A program made the translations under genes and the position numbers. A stretch of DNA of 5,721 nucleotides, taken from assembly GCA_025450255.1 (NCBI GenBank), contig JANWHV010000289.1:1-5721 (forward strand), in the 5' to 3' direction. Positions 1 through 5,700 of the stretch are shown piece by piece. This DNA comes from Chloroflexota bacterium. Lineage in GTDB: Bacteria > Chloroflexota > UBA5177 > JANWHV01. A model generated the notes under the pieces. The model did not search any database. It was given only the letters and a program-made list of their open reading frames with translations, and was not told the DNA's origin. Position 1 is the first letter of the stretch, and every line of letters starts with the position of its first letter.

Positions 1-431
1 CCGGGACCCCGGCGGCAACGCCTGCGCCCTCGACCGTCGCGACGCCGCTTCCGGCCATGGCCACGCCGGTAACGGCGGATGGCATGGTCGTCGAGCCGAA
101 GTTCGTCGGACGCCGTGACACGGCCGGCAACATGACCGTTCAAACCGGCAATACTCTGCTGGTGATAGCGGTTCGCGTGCTGAACCACGGCACGCGCGCC
201 GGCGCCGTGGCGCCGTCCGACTTCAGGGTCGAGCAGGCGGGGCACGTTCTGGCTACGGGACAACCTTACCCGGACCACCCAAACTCATTGCCGGCGCCGG
301 CACTCAAACCCGGAGCGAGTGCCGAAGGCATCCTGGTATTCGACGTTCCGCGCGATGGGCGAAACCTGGAACTGACATTCCGGCACGGCGAAGGTAGCGC
401 GGAAGTCCTGGCTTCATGGCAACTGCCGTAG
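1..431 (+). CDS. C-terminal part of a DUF4352-like, probably exported protein (5' partial)
   Basis: The reading frame is open from base 3 through an ATG at 57 to the TAG at 429-431, so the real start probably lies left of the window and the internal ATG is unlikely to be the start. The first visible 25 residues are almost all Pro, Thr and Ala, a typical flexible linker between a signal peptide or lipoprotein anchor and a surface domain. The remaining 110 or so residues fit the DUF4352 (immunoglobulin-like) pattern: a strand segment GNTLLVIAVRVLNHG, then PSDFRV, then a PGASAEGILVFDVP stretch, then ELTF. DUF4352 domains are common on extracytoplasmic lipoproteins of Gram-positives and Chloroflexota; their ligand is generally unknown. 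The gene converges on tatC with a 74-bp gap. The family call is by remembered pattern, and no catalytic residues can be named. Export is inferred only from the linker; the signal peptide is outside the window. Confidence 0.7.
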   Translation, partial: GTPAATPAPSTVATPLPAMATPVTADGMVVEPKFVGRRDTAGNMTVQTGNTLLVIAVRVLNHGTRAGAVAPSDFRVEQAGHVLATGQPYPDHPNSLPAPALKPGASAEGILVFDVPRDGRNLELTFRHGEGSAEVLASWQLP

Positions 432-505
432 GGCGAAACGTCCGTGCTGGAAGTGTACGTAACTGAAGCATATGCTGTGGCTGTGGCACATGGCCGTAGC
501 TGGAC

Positions 506-1261
506 TTATCGGTGGCCGAAACGGATCAGGATAATGCTGAACTCATAGAGGATGATAAGCAGTACGCCGACGATTAGCGGCGTGATCGGATCCGCGCCGG
601 GCGTGATGATCATGCCCGCGAACAGCGCGGCGAAGAACGCCACTTTTCGCTTTCGGCGCAGCATTGGGGACGAGACGATATTGACACGAGAGAGCAGTGT
701 CAGCACGATTGGGAGCTCGAAAACCGCGCCAAAAAGCAGGAGAAGCACGGCAAACTGGTTTAGCACGTTGTTGGCGTCCGGGAGGAACACCGTATTGCTG
801 CCGCCGATGCCAACCAGGAAGCCGAAGTACCGCGGGAAGATCAGGTACCCAATCCCGGCCCCCATGATGAACAGCAACATGCCAAGGCCGACGAAGGGCA
901 CGACGTAGCGCCGGGTGCCAACCTCGAACGCGGGCGCGATAAACATCCACAACTCATAGAGCCAGACCGGCAGGCTTATCAACGCGGCCGGGATAAGGGC
1001 GAGCTTGATGCGGAGGAAGAGTCCGCCAGTGATAGTTGACACCACCAGACGATCGCCGAACGCGAGATTGTGAATGCCGTGCAACGGTCTGAGCAAGATC
1101 TGCAGCATCTGGTCGTAGAAAAACAGGCCGCCAAGGGCCGCGACGGTGGTAACGATCACGCACACGAACAAGCGCTTGCGCACTTCCTCGAGGTGCTCGA
1201 TCACCGTCATGTTCTTCGGATCCGGATCGTTTAGAGCCAGGAATCCGCGGCTTAGCGCCAT
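506..1261 (-). CDS. tatC: Sec-independent (twin-arginine) protein translocase subunit TatC
   Basis: TatC is the membrane receptor of the twin-arginine translocase. It binds the RR signal peptide of folded substrates and recruits TatA. The 251-residue form begins MALSRGF. The cytoplasmic N-terminal TatC signature HLEEVRKR is at residues 23-30. Six hydrophobic segments follow at about 33-49, 85-101, 120-143, 168-190, 208-219 and 226-246. The W-F-I-A-P motif is at 105-110 and the conserved membrane glutamate in FELP is at 182, matching E. coli Glu170. The RKKR-like stretch before helix 5 and the ITPG motif are also present. The length is normal. The start is uncertain. A GTG at 1312 (268 aa) directly follows a strong hairpin and has no Shine-Dalgarno sequence. 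The ATG at 1261 has a weak GAGAG upstream. The ATG at 1210 (234 aa, MTVIEHL) is also possible. The gene lies downstream of tatA on the same strand and is probably cotranscribed. Confidence 0.95.
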   Translation of the reverse strand: MALSRGFLALNDPDPKNMTVIEHLEEVRKRLFVCVIVTTVAALGGLFFYDQMLQILLRPLHGIHNLAFGDRLVVSTITGGLFLRIKLALIPAALISLPVWLYELWMFIAPAFEVGTRRYVVPFVGLGMLLFIMGAGIGYLIFPRYFGFLVGIGGSNTVFLPDANNVLNQFAVLLLLFGAVFELPIVLTLLSRVNIVSSPMLRRKRKVAFFAALFAGMIITPGADPITPLIVGVLLIILYEFSIILIRFGHR

Positions 1262-1303
1262 GCTGCTCTCACTTATCGACTGAATTGCGTGACTAACTTC
1301 AGC

Positions 1304-1347
1304 CTCACACACGCGTGGGTGTGAGCCGAAGCCGACTCACACCCACG
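1304..1347 (-). promoter_or_regulatory. Perfect 12-bp stem-loop with a competing 7-bp hairpin between tatA and tatC
   Basis: The arms CGTGGGTGTGAG (1314-1325) and CTCACACCCACG (1336-1347) are exact reverse complements around a 10-base loop. In the minus-strand transcript the loop contains UUCG. A third copy of the short element, CTCACAC at 1304-1310, can pair with 1319-1325 instead, so two mutually exclusive hairpins are possible in the tatA-tatC mRNA. No U-run follows on either strand, so this is not a classical intrinsic terminator. It may act as an attenuator, a processing site or an RNA-stability element that keeps TatA in excess of TatC. The pairing is directly visible; the role is inferred. 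Confidence 0.6.
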
Positions 1348-1385
1348 GAACGTGCTGAAACTCATTGAAAACGAGTGGTCCGATG

Positions 1386-1655
1386 TTAGTCCTTCGAGTG
1401 GTCGGCCGTAACCGGCTCGCGCACTTCGTTCACCGGGGGCGCCCACTGCTCGACAGGAGGCTGAATGGTCCTCGGCTGCGGGGCGGGTGGAATCGACGCC
1501 GTCGGAGCGTCGTCACGACCGTTCGTGGCATCCTTGAACTCGCGGATACCGCGACCGAACGCGGAGCCAATCTCAGGAAGCTTGCCTGGACCAAATACAA
1601 GCAACACGATGATCAGCAGAATGATAATCTCCGGACCGTGGCCAATGCCAAACAT
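1386..1655 (-). CDS. tatA: Twin-arginine translocase pore subunit TatA (TatA/E family)
   Basis: This 89-residue protein has the full TatA plan: a short N-terminus MFGIGHGPE, one transmembrane helix at about 8-21, the FG hinge at 21-22, and an amphipathic helix PGKLPEIGSAFGRGIREFKDA at about 23-43. An acidic/Pro-rich cytoplasmic tail follows to the end. TatA multimerises around substrate-loaded TatC to let folded proteins cross the membrane. The open frame continues upstream to 1877, but the ATG at 1653-1655 is clearly the start: it has AAGGAG seven bases upstream (1663-1668, minus strand), the hydrophobic helix follows immediately, and the upstream extension has no TatA character. The gene is first in a tatA-tatC operon with its own promoter. 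No TatB-like gene is visible, as in the minimal TatAC systems of many Gram-positives. Confidence 0.96.
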   Translation of the reverse strand: MFGIGHGPEIIILLIIVLLVFGPGKLPEIGSAFGRGIREFKDATNGRDDAPTASIPPAPQPRTIQPPVEQWAPPVNEVREPVTADHSKD

Positions 1656-1662
1656 AAGATGG

Positions 1663-1668
1663 CTCCTT
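1663..1668 (-). promoter_or_regulatory. Ribosome binding site of tatA
   Basis: On the minus strand this reads AAGGAG, seven bases before the ATG at 1655. It fixes the tatA start against the longer open frame that reaches 1877. Confidence 0.85.
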
Positions 1669-1691
1669 CGCTTGGTTTGCTGTTCTTTCGC

Positions 1692-1720
1692 ATGATACCC
1701 TCCCTGTCGAGACTTGTCTA
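1692..1720 (-). promoter_or_regulatory. Sigma70-type promoter of the tatA-tatC operon
   Basis: Read on the minus strand, TAGACA (1720-1715) matches the TTGACA -35 box at five of six bases. TATCAT (1697-1692) matches the TATAAT -10 box at five of six. The spacer is exactly 17 bases. Transcription would begin near 1685, giving a leader of about 30 bases that contains the tatA ribosome binding site. Only one gene pair lies downstream, so this is the likely operon promoter. Confidence 0.7.
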
Positions 1721-1736
1721 TCGCTTCGAGGAGGGT
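1697..1736. repeat. Operator-like inverted repeat across the tatA promoter
   Basis: ACCCTCC (1697-1703) and GGAGGGT (1730-1736) are perfect 7-bp inverted arms separated by 26 bases. TCGA next to the right arm (1726-1729) is repeated at 1707-1710 and can extend the pairing after a three-base bulge. The arms bracket the spacer and -35 box of the tatA promoter, and the right arm points toward pccB, so a repressor or a looped structure here could affect both directions. A chance match of 7 bp at free spacing is not rare, so this is a weak call. Confidence 0.35.
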
Positions 1737-1780
1737 GCCCACTCTGATGATAGTACGCCGCGCGGCGCGAATCGGATCAT

Positions 1781-3346
1781 ATGGCCACGACTGACGATCG
1801 ATCGGATCCCAGAGTCGAGGAGTTACGACGCCGCAAAGCGGCTGTGCTAAAGGAACACGAAGAGCGTGCCGCGGCATCCCAACACCAGCGCGGCAAGCGC
1901 ACCGCGCGTGAACGTTTGACGCTGCTGCTGGACGAGGACAGCTTCCAAGAACTCGACATGCTGGCCGTGCATCGTAATGAGTTGTTCGGCATGGGCGGCC
2001 GGCGCGTACCTGGAGACGGCGTAATCACGGGATTCGGCGCGATCGGCGGGCGGCAAGTCGCCGTGTTCTCACAGGATTTTACGCTCTTTGGCGGCTCGCT
2101 GGGCGAAGTGTTCGCCGAGAAGATCGTCAAACTGATGGACATGGCGGTGCGCCTCGGCATACCGATAATCGGTATCAATGATTCGGGCGGCGCGAGAATC
2201 CAGGAGGGTGTGGTCAGTCTCGCGGGGTATGCCGACATCTTCTACCGGAACGTGCGCGCGTCGGGCGTGGTGCCGCAGATCTCGATCGTCGCCGGACCAT
2301 GCGCGGGCGGCGCCGTGTATTCGCCGGCCATTACCGACTTCATCTTTATGGTACGCGGCACCGGCACGATGTACATTACCGGGCCAGACGTGATCAAGAC
2401 CGTTACCGGCGAGCAGGTCAGCCACGAGGAGCTTGGCGGCGCCGATACACATGCCGGCATAAGCGGCGTGGCGCATTTTGCCGCGGACGATGAAGAGTCG
2501 GTCTTCGAAGCGGTGCGTTGGCTTCTGGAATATATCCCATCCAACAACCTTGAAACGGCTCCTCCAACACAGGCTCAGGATGACCCGAATCGCCAGGATG
2601 CCGCGCTCGACCAGGTGGTGCCGGTGTCGCCCATGAAGCCGTACGATATGCTCGAAGTGTTGCACGCCGTGCTCGACGATGGCGAGTTCCTGGAAGTGCA
2701 GTCGGCATATGCGCGGAACATACTGGTTGGCTTTGGCCGCCTCGACGGTCGATCGATCGGCGTGGTGGCGAACCAGCCGCGCCACCTGGCCGGCACGCTG
2801 GACATCAACTCGTCGACGAAGGCCGCGCGTTTCGTGCGCTTTTGCGATGCGTTCAATATTCCGCTGTTGACGTTCGTGGATGTGCCGGGTTTCCTGCCCG
2901 GAACGGGTCAGGAGTTCAACGGGATCATTCGCCACGGCGCCAAATTGCTGTACGCGTATGCCGAGGCCACCGTCCCCAAAATCACGGTCATCACGCGCAA
3001 AGCATACGGAGGCGCGTACGATGTCATGTGCTCCAAGCACATTGGCGCGGACTTCAACTATGCGTGGCCATCGGCGGAAATAGCGGTTATGGGCCCATCC
3101 GCGGCGGTCTCGATCATCTTTCGCAAAGAGCTTGCGGCGGCCGACGATGCGGACGCCAGGGCGGCGGAACTTACGGCGGACTACCTTGAACGCTTCGCGA
3201 ACCCGTACTACGCGGCGGAGCGTGGGTATGTCGACGCGGTAATCGAACCACGCGAAACACGGCCAACCCTGATTCGCGCCTTCGCGCTCGCCGCGAGTAA
3301 GCGCGAGCCTCGACCGGCGCGAAAGCACGGAAATATACCCCTCTAG
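1781..3346 (+). CDS. pccB: Acyl-CoA (propionyl-/acetyl-CoA) carboxylase, carboxyltransferase beta subunit
   Basis: This is a 521-residue, full-length member of the biotin-dependent carboxyltransferase family (PccB/AccD5/MmdA). These enzymes move CO2 from carboxybiotin to an acyl-CoA; with propionyl-CoA the product is methylmalonyl-CoA. Two crotonase-fold halves are visible. The N-terminal half has NDSGGARIQEG (133-143), the GPCAGGAVYSPA loop (172-183) and GTMYITGP (195-202). The C-terminal half has VDVPGFLPG (366-374), the second oxyanion-hole motif RKAYGGAYDVM (406-416) and AWPSAEIAVMG (428-438), and it ends in KHGNIPL. Asp414 sits in the GGAYD motif at what I take to be the position of Asp422 of Streptomyces coelicolor PccB, where Asp favours propionyl-CoA and Ile favours acetyl-CoA. 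The start ATG has only a weak GGA upstream, but the N-terminus aligns with the family. No biotin carboxylase or BCCP gene is adjacent in the window, so the partner must lie elsewhere. The gene diverges from tatA. Substrate preference is inferred. Confidence 0.93.
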   Translation: MATTDDRSDPRVEELRRRKAAVLKEHEERAAASQHQRGKRTARERLTLLLDEDSFQELDMLAVHRNELFGMGGRRVPGDGVITGFGAIGGRQVAVFSQDFTLFGGSLGEVFAEKIVKLMDMAVRLGIPIIGINDSGGARIQEGVVSLAGYADIFYRNVRASGVVPQISIVAGPCAGGAVYSPAITDFIFMVRGTGTMYITGPDVIKTVTGEQVSHEELGGADTHAGISGVAHFAADDEESVFEAVRWLLEYIPSNNLETAPPTQAQDDPNRQDAALDQVVPVSPMKPYDMLEVLHAVLDDGEFLEVQSAYARNILVGFGRLDGRSIGVVANQPRHLAGTLDINSSTKAARFVRFCDAFNIPLLTFVDVPGFLPGTGQEFNGIIRHGAKLLYAYAEATVPKITVITRKAYGGAYDVMCSKHIGADFNYAWPSAEIAVMGPSAAVSIIFRKELAAADDADARAAELTADYLERFANPYYAAERGYVDAVIEPRETRPTLIRAFALAASKREPRPARKHGNIPL

Positions 3347-3455
3347 GCCATACTTCTCGCGACCCGCGGCGCCGATTTTCTCTTGAAACTACCCATTCGG
3401 GTACCTGCTGCAATGGTCCGGTTGGGGCTCACACATAGTGCCATATCCAATGCAA

Positions 3456-3490
3456 AATGGTGTCATGTAGACGGACTTCGTCTCACCATT
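3456..3490 (+). promoter_or_regulatory. Leader stem-loop against the sigma-factor ribosome binding site
   Basis: AATGGTG (3456-3462) pairs perfectly with CACCATT (3484-3490). Inside it AGACG (3469-3473) pairs with CGTCT (3479-3483) around the loop GACTT. Only the six bases 3463-3468 bulge out on one side, giving 12 base pairs in all. The stem ends one base before the Shine-Dalgarno sequence at 3492. It could modulate translation or stabilise the 5' end of the mRNA. Alternatively the outer arms could be a DNA operator. I found no convincing promoter in the 157-bp gap 3347-3503, so it is not certain that the structure is transcribed with this gene alone. Confidence 0.5.
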
Positions 3491-3491
3491 C

Positions 3492-3498
3492 AGGAGGT
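3492..3498 (+). promoter_or_regulatory. Strong ribosome binding site of the sigma-factor gene
   Basis: AGGAGGT is a near-perfect anti-16S match. Six bases separate AGGAGG from the GTG at 3504. It decides the GTG start over later ATG codons such as the one at residue 22. Confidence 0.85.
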
Positions 3499-3503
3499 GG
3501 CAA

Positions 3504-4277
3504 GTGAGTACCCTGGCGCCAACGCCCGTAACCGCGCCCAGCAACAACTCTCGAGAACAACGCATAATGCGCTATGCGCCACTGGCGAGGCGGGCCGTGA
3601 GCCATTTCGCGGCGCCGCGAAATGGCGCTCTTGACGTAGAGGATATGTATGGCTACGCCACGCTCGGCTTGATCGACGCGGTTGACCGCTACGACGACGC
3701 GCGCGGCGTAAAGTTCGAGACCTATGCCGCAACCCGCATACGTGGGTATATCGTAGACCAACTGCGAGCGATGGACTGGATGCCGCGATCCGCGCGCACG
3801 AATGTTCAGCTTGTGCGGCGGACCGCCGAGCGATTAGAGGAAAGCCTGGGAAGAAAACCGGCAACGGATGAGTTGGCGCGGGAAACCGGGCTTCCGGTCA
3901 ACATATGTACCCGCGCCCTGGCCGACGCGGCGTGCCATGTGACGTCGCTAGAGACCATGATCATGGCCCCAGAGTACGGCCAGGATCCGAAGACCACGCG
4001 GAGCCTTGAGGACGAGCAGAGCCCTAATCCGGCTAGCCGCGCCGAACAATATGAGCTTCAGCGAGGTATCGCCGCCGCGCTTGACGCGCTGCCGCCGCGC
4101 GAGGGGGCGGTGCTGCGCATGCGCTACGTCGGCGATCGGTGTCACCGCGAGATAGCGGCGCACCTGGGAGTGTCGGAGTCACGTGTGTCGCAACTGCACG
4201 CGCAAGGCATCGCGCGCATGCGCCAGGAATTGGTCAACGCTTTTGGCGATCTCTCGTCGACGCGGCTCAGCGCGTGA
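3504..4277 (+). CDS. RNA polymerase sigma factor, FliA/WhiG (sigma-28) family
   Basis: This 257-residue alternative sigma factor directs RNA polymerase to a specific promoter set. Region 2 spans about 20-97 and carries the hallmark of the FliA/WhiG/SigD group: DVEDMYGYATLGLIDAVDRYD (44-64), FETYAATRIRGYIVDQLR (71-88) and DWMPRSAR (91-98). Region 3 covers about 100-155, including GRKPATDELARETGLP. Region 4 covers about 184-243, with the helix-turn-helix EIAAHLGVSESRVSQLH at 216-232, which reads the -35 element. Residues 156-183 form a polar linker longer than I expect for E. coli FliA. A 26-bp DNA palindrome encodes residues 33-41. The start is a GTG with an ideal ribosome binding site. In other bacteria this family controls flagella (FliA, SigD) or sporulation (WhiG) and is held by an anti-sigma factor. 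No flagellar, sporulation or anti-sigma gene is in the window, so the regulon is unknown. Family assignment is firm; naming it fliA or whiG would be a guess. Confidence 0.92.
   Translation: MSTLAPTPVTAPSNNSREQRIMRYAPLARRAVSHFAAPRNGALDVEDMYGYATLGLIDAVDRYDDARGVKFETYAATRIRGYIVDQLRAMDWMPRSARTNVQLVRRTAERLEESLGRKPATDELARETGLPVNICTRALADAACHVTSLETMIMAPEYGQDPKTTRSLEDEQSPNPASRAEQYELQRGIAAALDALPPREGAVLRMRYVGDRCHREIAAHLGVSESRVSQLHAQGIARMRQELVNAFGDLSSTRLSA
3601..3626. repeat. Perfect 26-bp palindrome inside the sigma-factor gene
   Basis: The left half GCCATTTCGCGGC (3601-3613) is the exact reverse complement of 3614-3626, with no spacer and no mismatch. It encodes residues 33-41 (SHFAAPRNG) between sigma regions 2.1 and 2.2, about 100 bases after the start codon. 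As RNA it would form a stem of about 11 bp. I saw no second copy in the window. The spacing between the flanking family motifs looks normal, so it does not appear to be an insertion. Confidence 0.9.
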
Positions 4278-4290
4278 CGGGCAGTCCCGT
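4277..4290. other. Small stem-loop at the sigma-factor stop codon
   Basis: ACGGG (4277-4281) and CCCGT (4286-4290) pair around CAGT, beginning on the last base of the stop codon. There is no T-run, so termination function is doubtful. It could slow 3' exonucleases. Confidence 0.3.
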
Positions 4291-4337
4291 ACGGTCAGCG
4301 CGCCGGCGTGTTCGGGCAATCAGCGCGTAACGGCAGG

Positions 4338-4367
4338 GCCATACGGTACTCGCGGTATCCGTTCGGC
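4338..4367. terminator. Possible bidirectional terminator between the sigma-factor gene and ruvB
   Basis: In the 118-bp convergent gap, ACGGTAC (4343-4349) pairs with GTATCCGT (4355-4362) with one bulged T and the loop TCGCG. After a two-base mismatch, GCC (4338-4340) and GGC (4365-4367) can pair further. The position 29 bases beyond the ruvB stop and 61 bases beyond the sigma stop suits a shared terminator, but neither side has a T-tract. Confidence 0.3.
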
Positions 4368-4395
4368 ATCGTTCCCTGGGCAGGCGATGCGTGCT

Positions 4396-5442
4396 CTACC
4401 TGCCGGAACCGAACAATACTTGCTGCCACGGTTGGGCAAGCTGCTGGGGCGGCTCGACACCCAAATGTTCATACGCCAGGGTCGTCGCGATACGGCCACG
4501 AGGCGTGCGCTGGATGAAGCCAAGCTGCAGCAGGAACGGCTCGTAGACATCCTCAATCGTGTCCGATTCCTCGTTTGTCGCCGCCGCCAGCGTATCCAGG
4601 CCCACCGGACCGCCGCCGAATTTGCGCACAATGGTTTCCAGCAACCTCCGATCCGTGGCATCCAGGCCCAACTGGTCGACCTCGAGCATGCTAAGGGCAC
4701 GCATTGCCACGTCTTTGGTCGCCACGCCATCGGCGCGCATCTGCGCGTAGTCGCGGACGCGCTTCAACAGGCGATTCGCGACGCGCGGCGTGCCTCGGCT
4801 GCGGCGCGCAATCTCCGAGGCGCCGCCATCGTCAACTTCGATCTTGAGGATCACGGCGGAGCGCCTGACAATCTCCTCCAGCGCCTGGTGGTCGTAAAAC
4901 TCAAGGTGACAATGGACGCCGAAACGGTCGCGCAACGGGCTGCTGAGCAGACCCAGCCGCGTGGTTGCGCCAACCAGGGTAAACCGCTTGAGACCGAGCC
5001 GCATAGTGCGGGCGCTCGGACCCTTGCCGATGATAAAGTCGACCGCGAAGTCTTCCATGGCCGGATATAGGGTTTCTTCGATCACCCGGTTCAGGCGATG
5101 GACCTCGTCCACGAACAGGATGTCGCCTTCGTCCAGGTTGGTGAGGATGGAGACCACGTCGCCTGGACGCTCGAAGGCGGGACCGGAGGTGATCCGCCTG
5201 TTGACACCCATTTCCGTGGCCATGATGCCTGCCAGCGTGGTCTTGCCGAGACCGGGCGGCCCATAGAGAAGAATGTGGTCGAGGGGTTCCTTGCGCGCTC
5301 GGGCAGCTTCGATCAGCAGGCGCAGGTTCGCCTTCACCTTGTCCTGGCCTATATATTCGGCGAGCCGGCTGGGACGCAGGCTCAGCTCGGCGGCGGCTTC
5401 CTCTGGCTGCTGATAGGGAGTGAGCAAGCGATCCTGTTCCAT
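4396..5442 (-). CDS. ruvB: Holliday junction branch migration ATPase RuvB
   Basis: This 348-residue RuvB has the normal length for the family. RuvB forms hexameric rings that, with RuvA, pump DNA through Holliday junctions during recombinational repair. In order it shows the N-terminal [12 protein letters not shown] (22-33), Walker A GPPGLGKT (61-68), the RuvB loop [15 protein letters not shown] (81-95), and Walker B with DEVHR (112-116). Sensor 1 is GATTR (158-162). The arginine finger lies in SPLRDRFG (R171 or R173), and the sensor 2 arginine in [17 protein letters not shown] (217-233). The C-terminal winged-helix domain spans about 258-335, with the DNA-contacting TPRGR at 313-317. All catalytic motifs are intact. 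The start ATG at 5440-5442 has GGGGCGG a few bases upstream. ruvA and ruvC are not in the window. A small membrane-protein gene lies 69 bp upstream on the same strand and may be cotranscribed; the sigma-factor gene converges from the other side. Confidence 0.97.
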   Translation of the reverse strand: MEQDRLLTPYQQPEEAAAELSLRPSRLAEYIGQDKVKANLRLLIEAARARKEPLDHILLYGPPGLGKTTLAGIMATEMGVNRRITSGPAFERPGDVVSILTNLDEGDILFVDEVHRLNRVIEETLYPAMEDFAVDFIIGKGPSARTMRLGLKRFTLVGATTRLGLLSSPLRDRFGVHCHLEFYDHQALEEIVRRSAVILKIEVDDGGASEIARRSRGTPRVANRLLKRVRDYAQMRADGVATKDVAMRALSMLEVDQLGLDATDRRLLETIVRKFGGGPVGLDTLAAATNEESDTIEDVYEPFLLQLGFIQRTPRGRIATTLAYEHLGVEPPQQLAQPWQQVLFGSGR

Positions 5443-5511
5443 TACCGCCCCGGCGCGAAGAAATACAATGTTCTGTCCTGTAACGTGAAACGCACACGAC
5501 CCATGCGTACG

Positions 5512-5700
5512 CTACGCCGTATAGCGCGAGCGCAGGTAGCGGAAGCCGACATATACGACCGCAAGGAGCACGACGACGGGCAGGACGACATATTCAAATG
5601 TGTGCACCAACCAACCGAGGATAATGTACAGGGCGAATATGGCCACGACCACGGTGACCCCGCCCACTATCAAGCGGTTTTGCAGCGTATGTGGCAACAC
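5512..5700 (-). CDS. Small two-helix membrane protein of unknown function (5' end uncertain)
   Basis: From the GTG at 5700 the frame gives 62 residues. Two hydrophobic segments, about 11-33 (IVGGVTVVVAIFALYIILGW and on) and 36-53 (FEYVVLPVVVLLAVVYVG), are followed by a basic tail RYLRSRY that should stay in the cytoplasm. The frame has no stop between 5700 and the window edge, and the GTG lacks a ribosome binding site. The true start may therefore be further right and this may be a fragment. I do not recognise the family. It lies 69 bp upstream of ruvB on the same strand, which suggests cotranscription but not a shared function. That it is a real gene is supported by the clean alternation of hydrophobic helices with a charged end and by its lying outside other genes. 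Confidence 0.6.
   Translation of the reverse strand: MLPHTLQNRLIVGGVTVVVAIFALYIILGWLVHTFEYVVLPVVVLLAVVYVGFRYLRSRYTA

Noticed and set aside
289..302. 14-bp palindrome TGCCGGCGCCGGCA in the DUF4352-like gene
   Set aside because: It is all G/C except its ends and encodes a Pro/Ala run. About 0.3 such palindromes are expected by chance, more in GC-rich DNA.
598..618. Quasi-palindrome CGGGC...GCCCG in tatC
   Set aside because: It falls on the conserved ITPGADP coding stretch and contains a mismatch; codon choice explains it.
1756..1767. 12-bp palindrome CGCCGCGCGGCG shortly before the pccB start
   Set aside because: It could be an operator, but its composition and length are within chance expectation and nothing else supports it.
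1672..1780. Plus-strand promoter for pccB
   Set aside because: Candidates such as TTGGTT with TACCCT (18-bp spacer) or GATAGT at 1749 match the consensus poorly, so I do not annotate one.
1656..1877. N-terminal extension of the tatA frame up to 1877
   Set aside because: It overlaps the pccB start and the tatA promoter and lacks TatA features. The ATG at 1655 has a good ribosome binding site.
2069..3328. Long minus-strand open frame of 419 codons opposite pccB
   Set aside because: It lies wholly antisense to a gene with clear family motifs. Its translation is rich in Arg and His without any domain pattern, as expected from a GC-rich codon shadow.
3371..3379. GCCGATTTT resembling the -10 element of sigma-28 promoters, suggesting autoregulation of the sigma factor
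   Set aside because: No TAAA-like -35 element lies about 15 bases upstream.
3955..3966. 12-bp palindrome CCATGATCATGG in the sigma-factor gene
   Set aside because: About one 12-bp palindrome is expected in a window of this size.
4183..5070. 295-codon plus-strand open frame overlapping the sigma-factor end and ruvB
   Set aside because: It is antisense to conserved RuvB motifs and has no recognisable domain or ribosome binding site.
5443..5511. SOS box or strong promoter upstream of ruvB
   Set aside because: I looked for GAAC-N4-GTTC and CTGT-N8-ACAG and found neither. The best -35/-10 pair (TTTCAC, TGTATT, 17-bp spacer on the minus strand) matches too few consensus bases.
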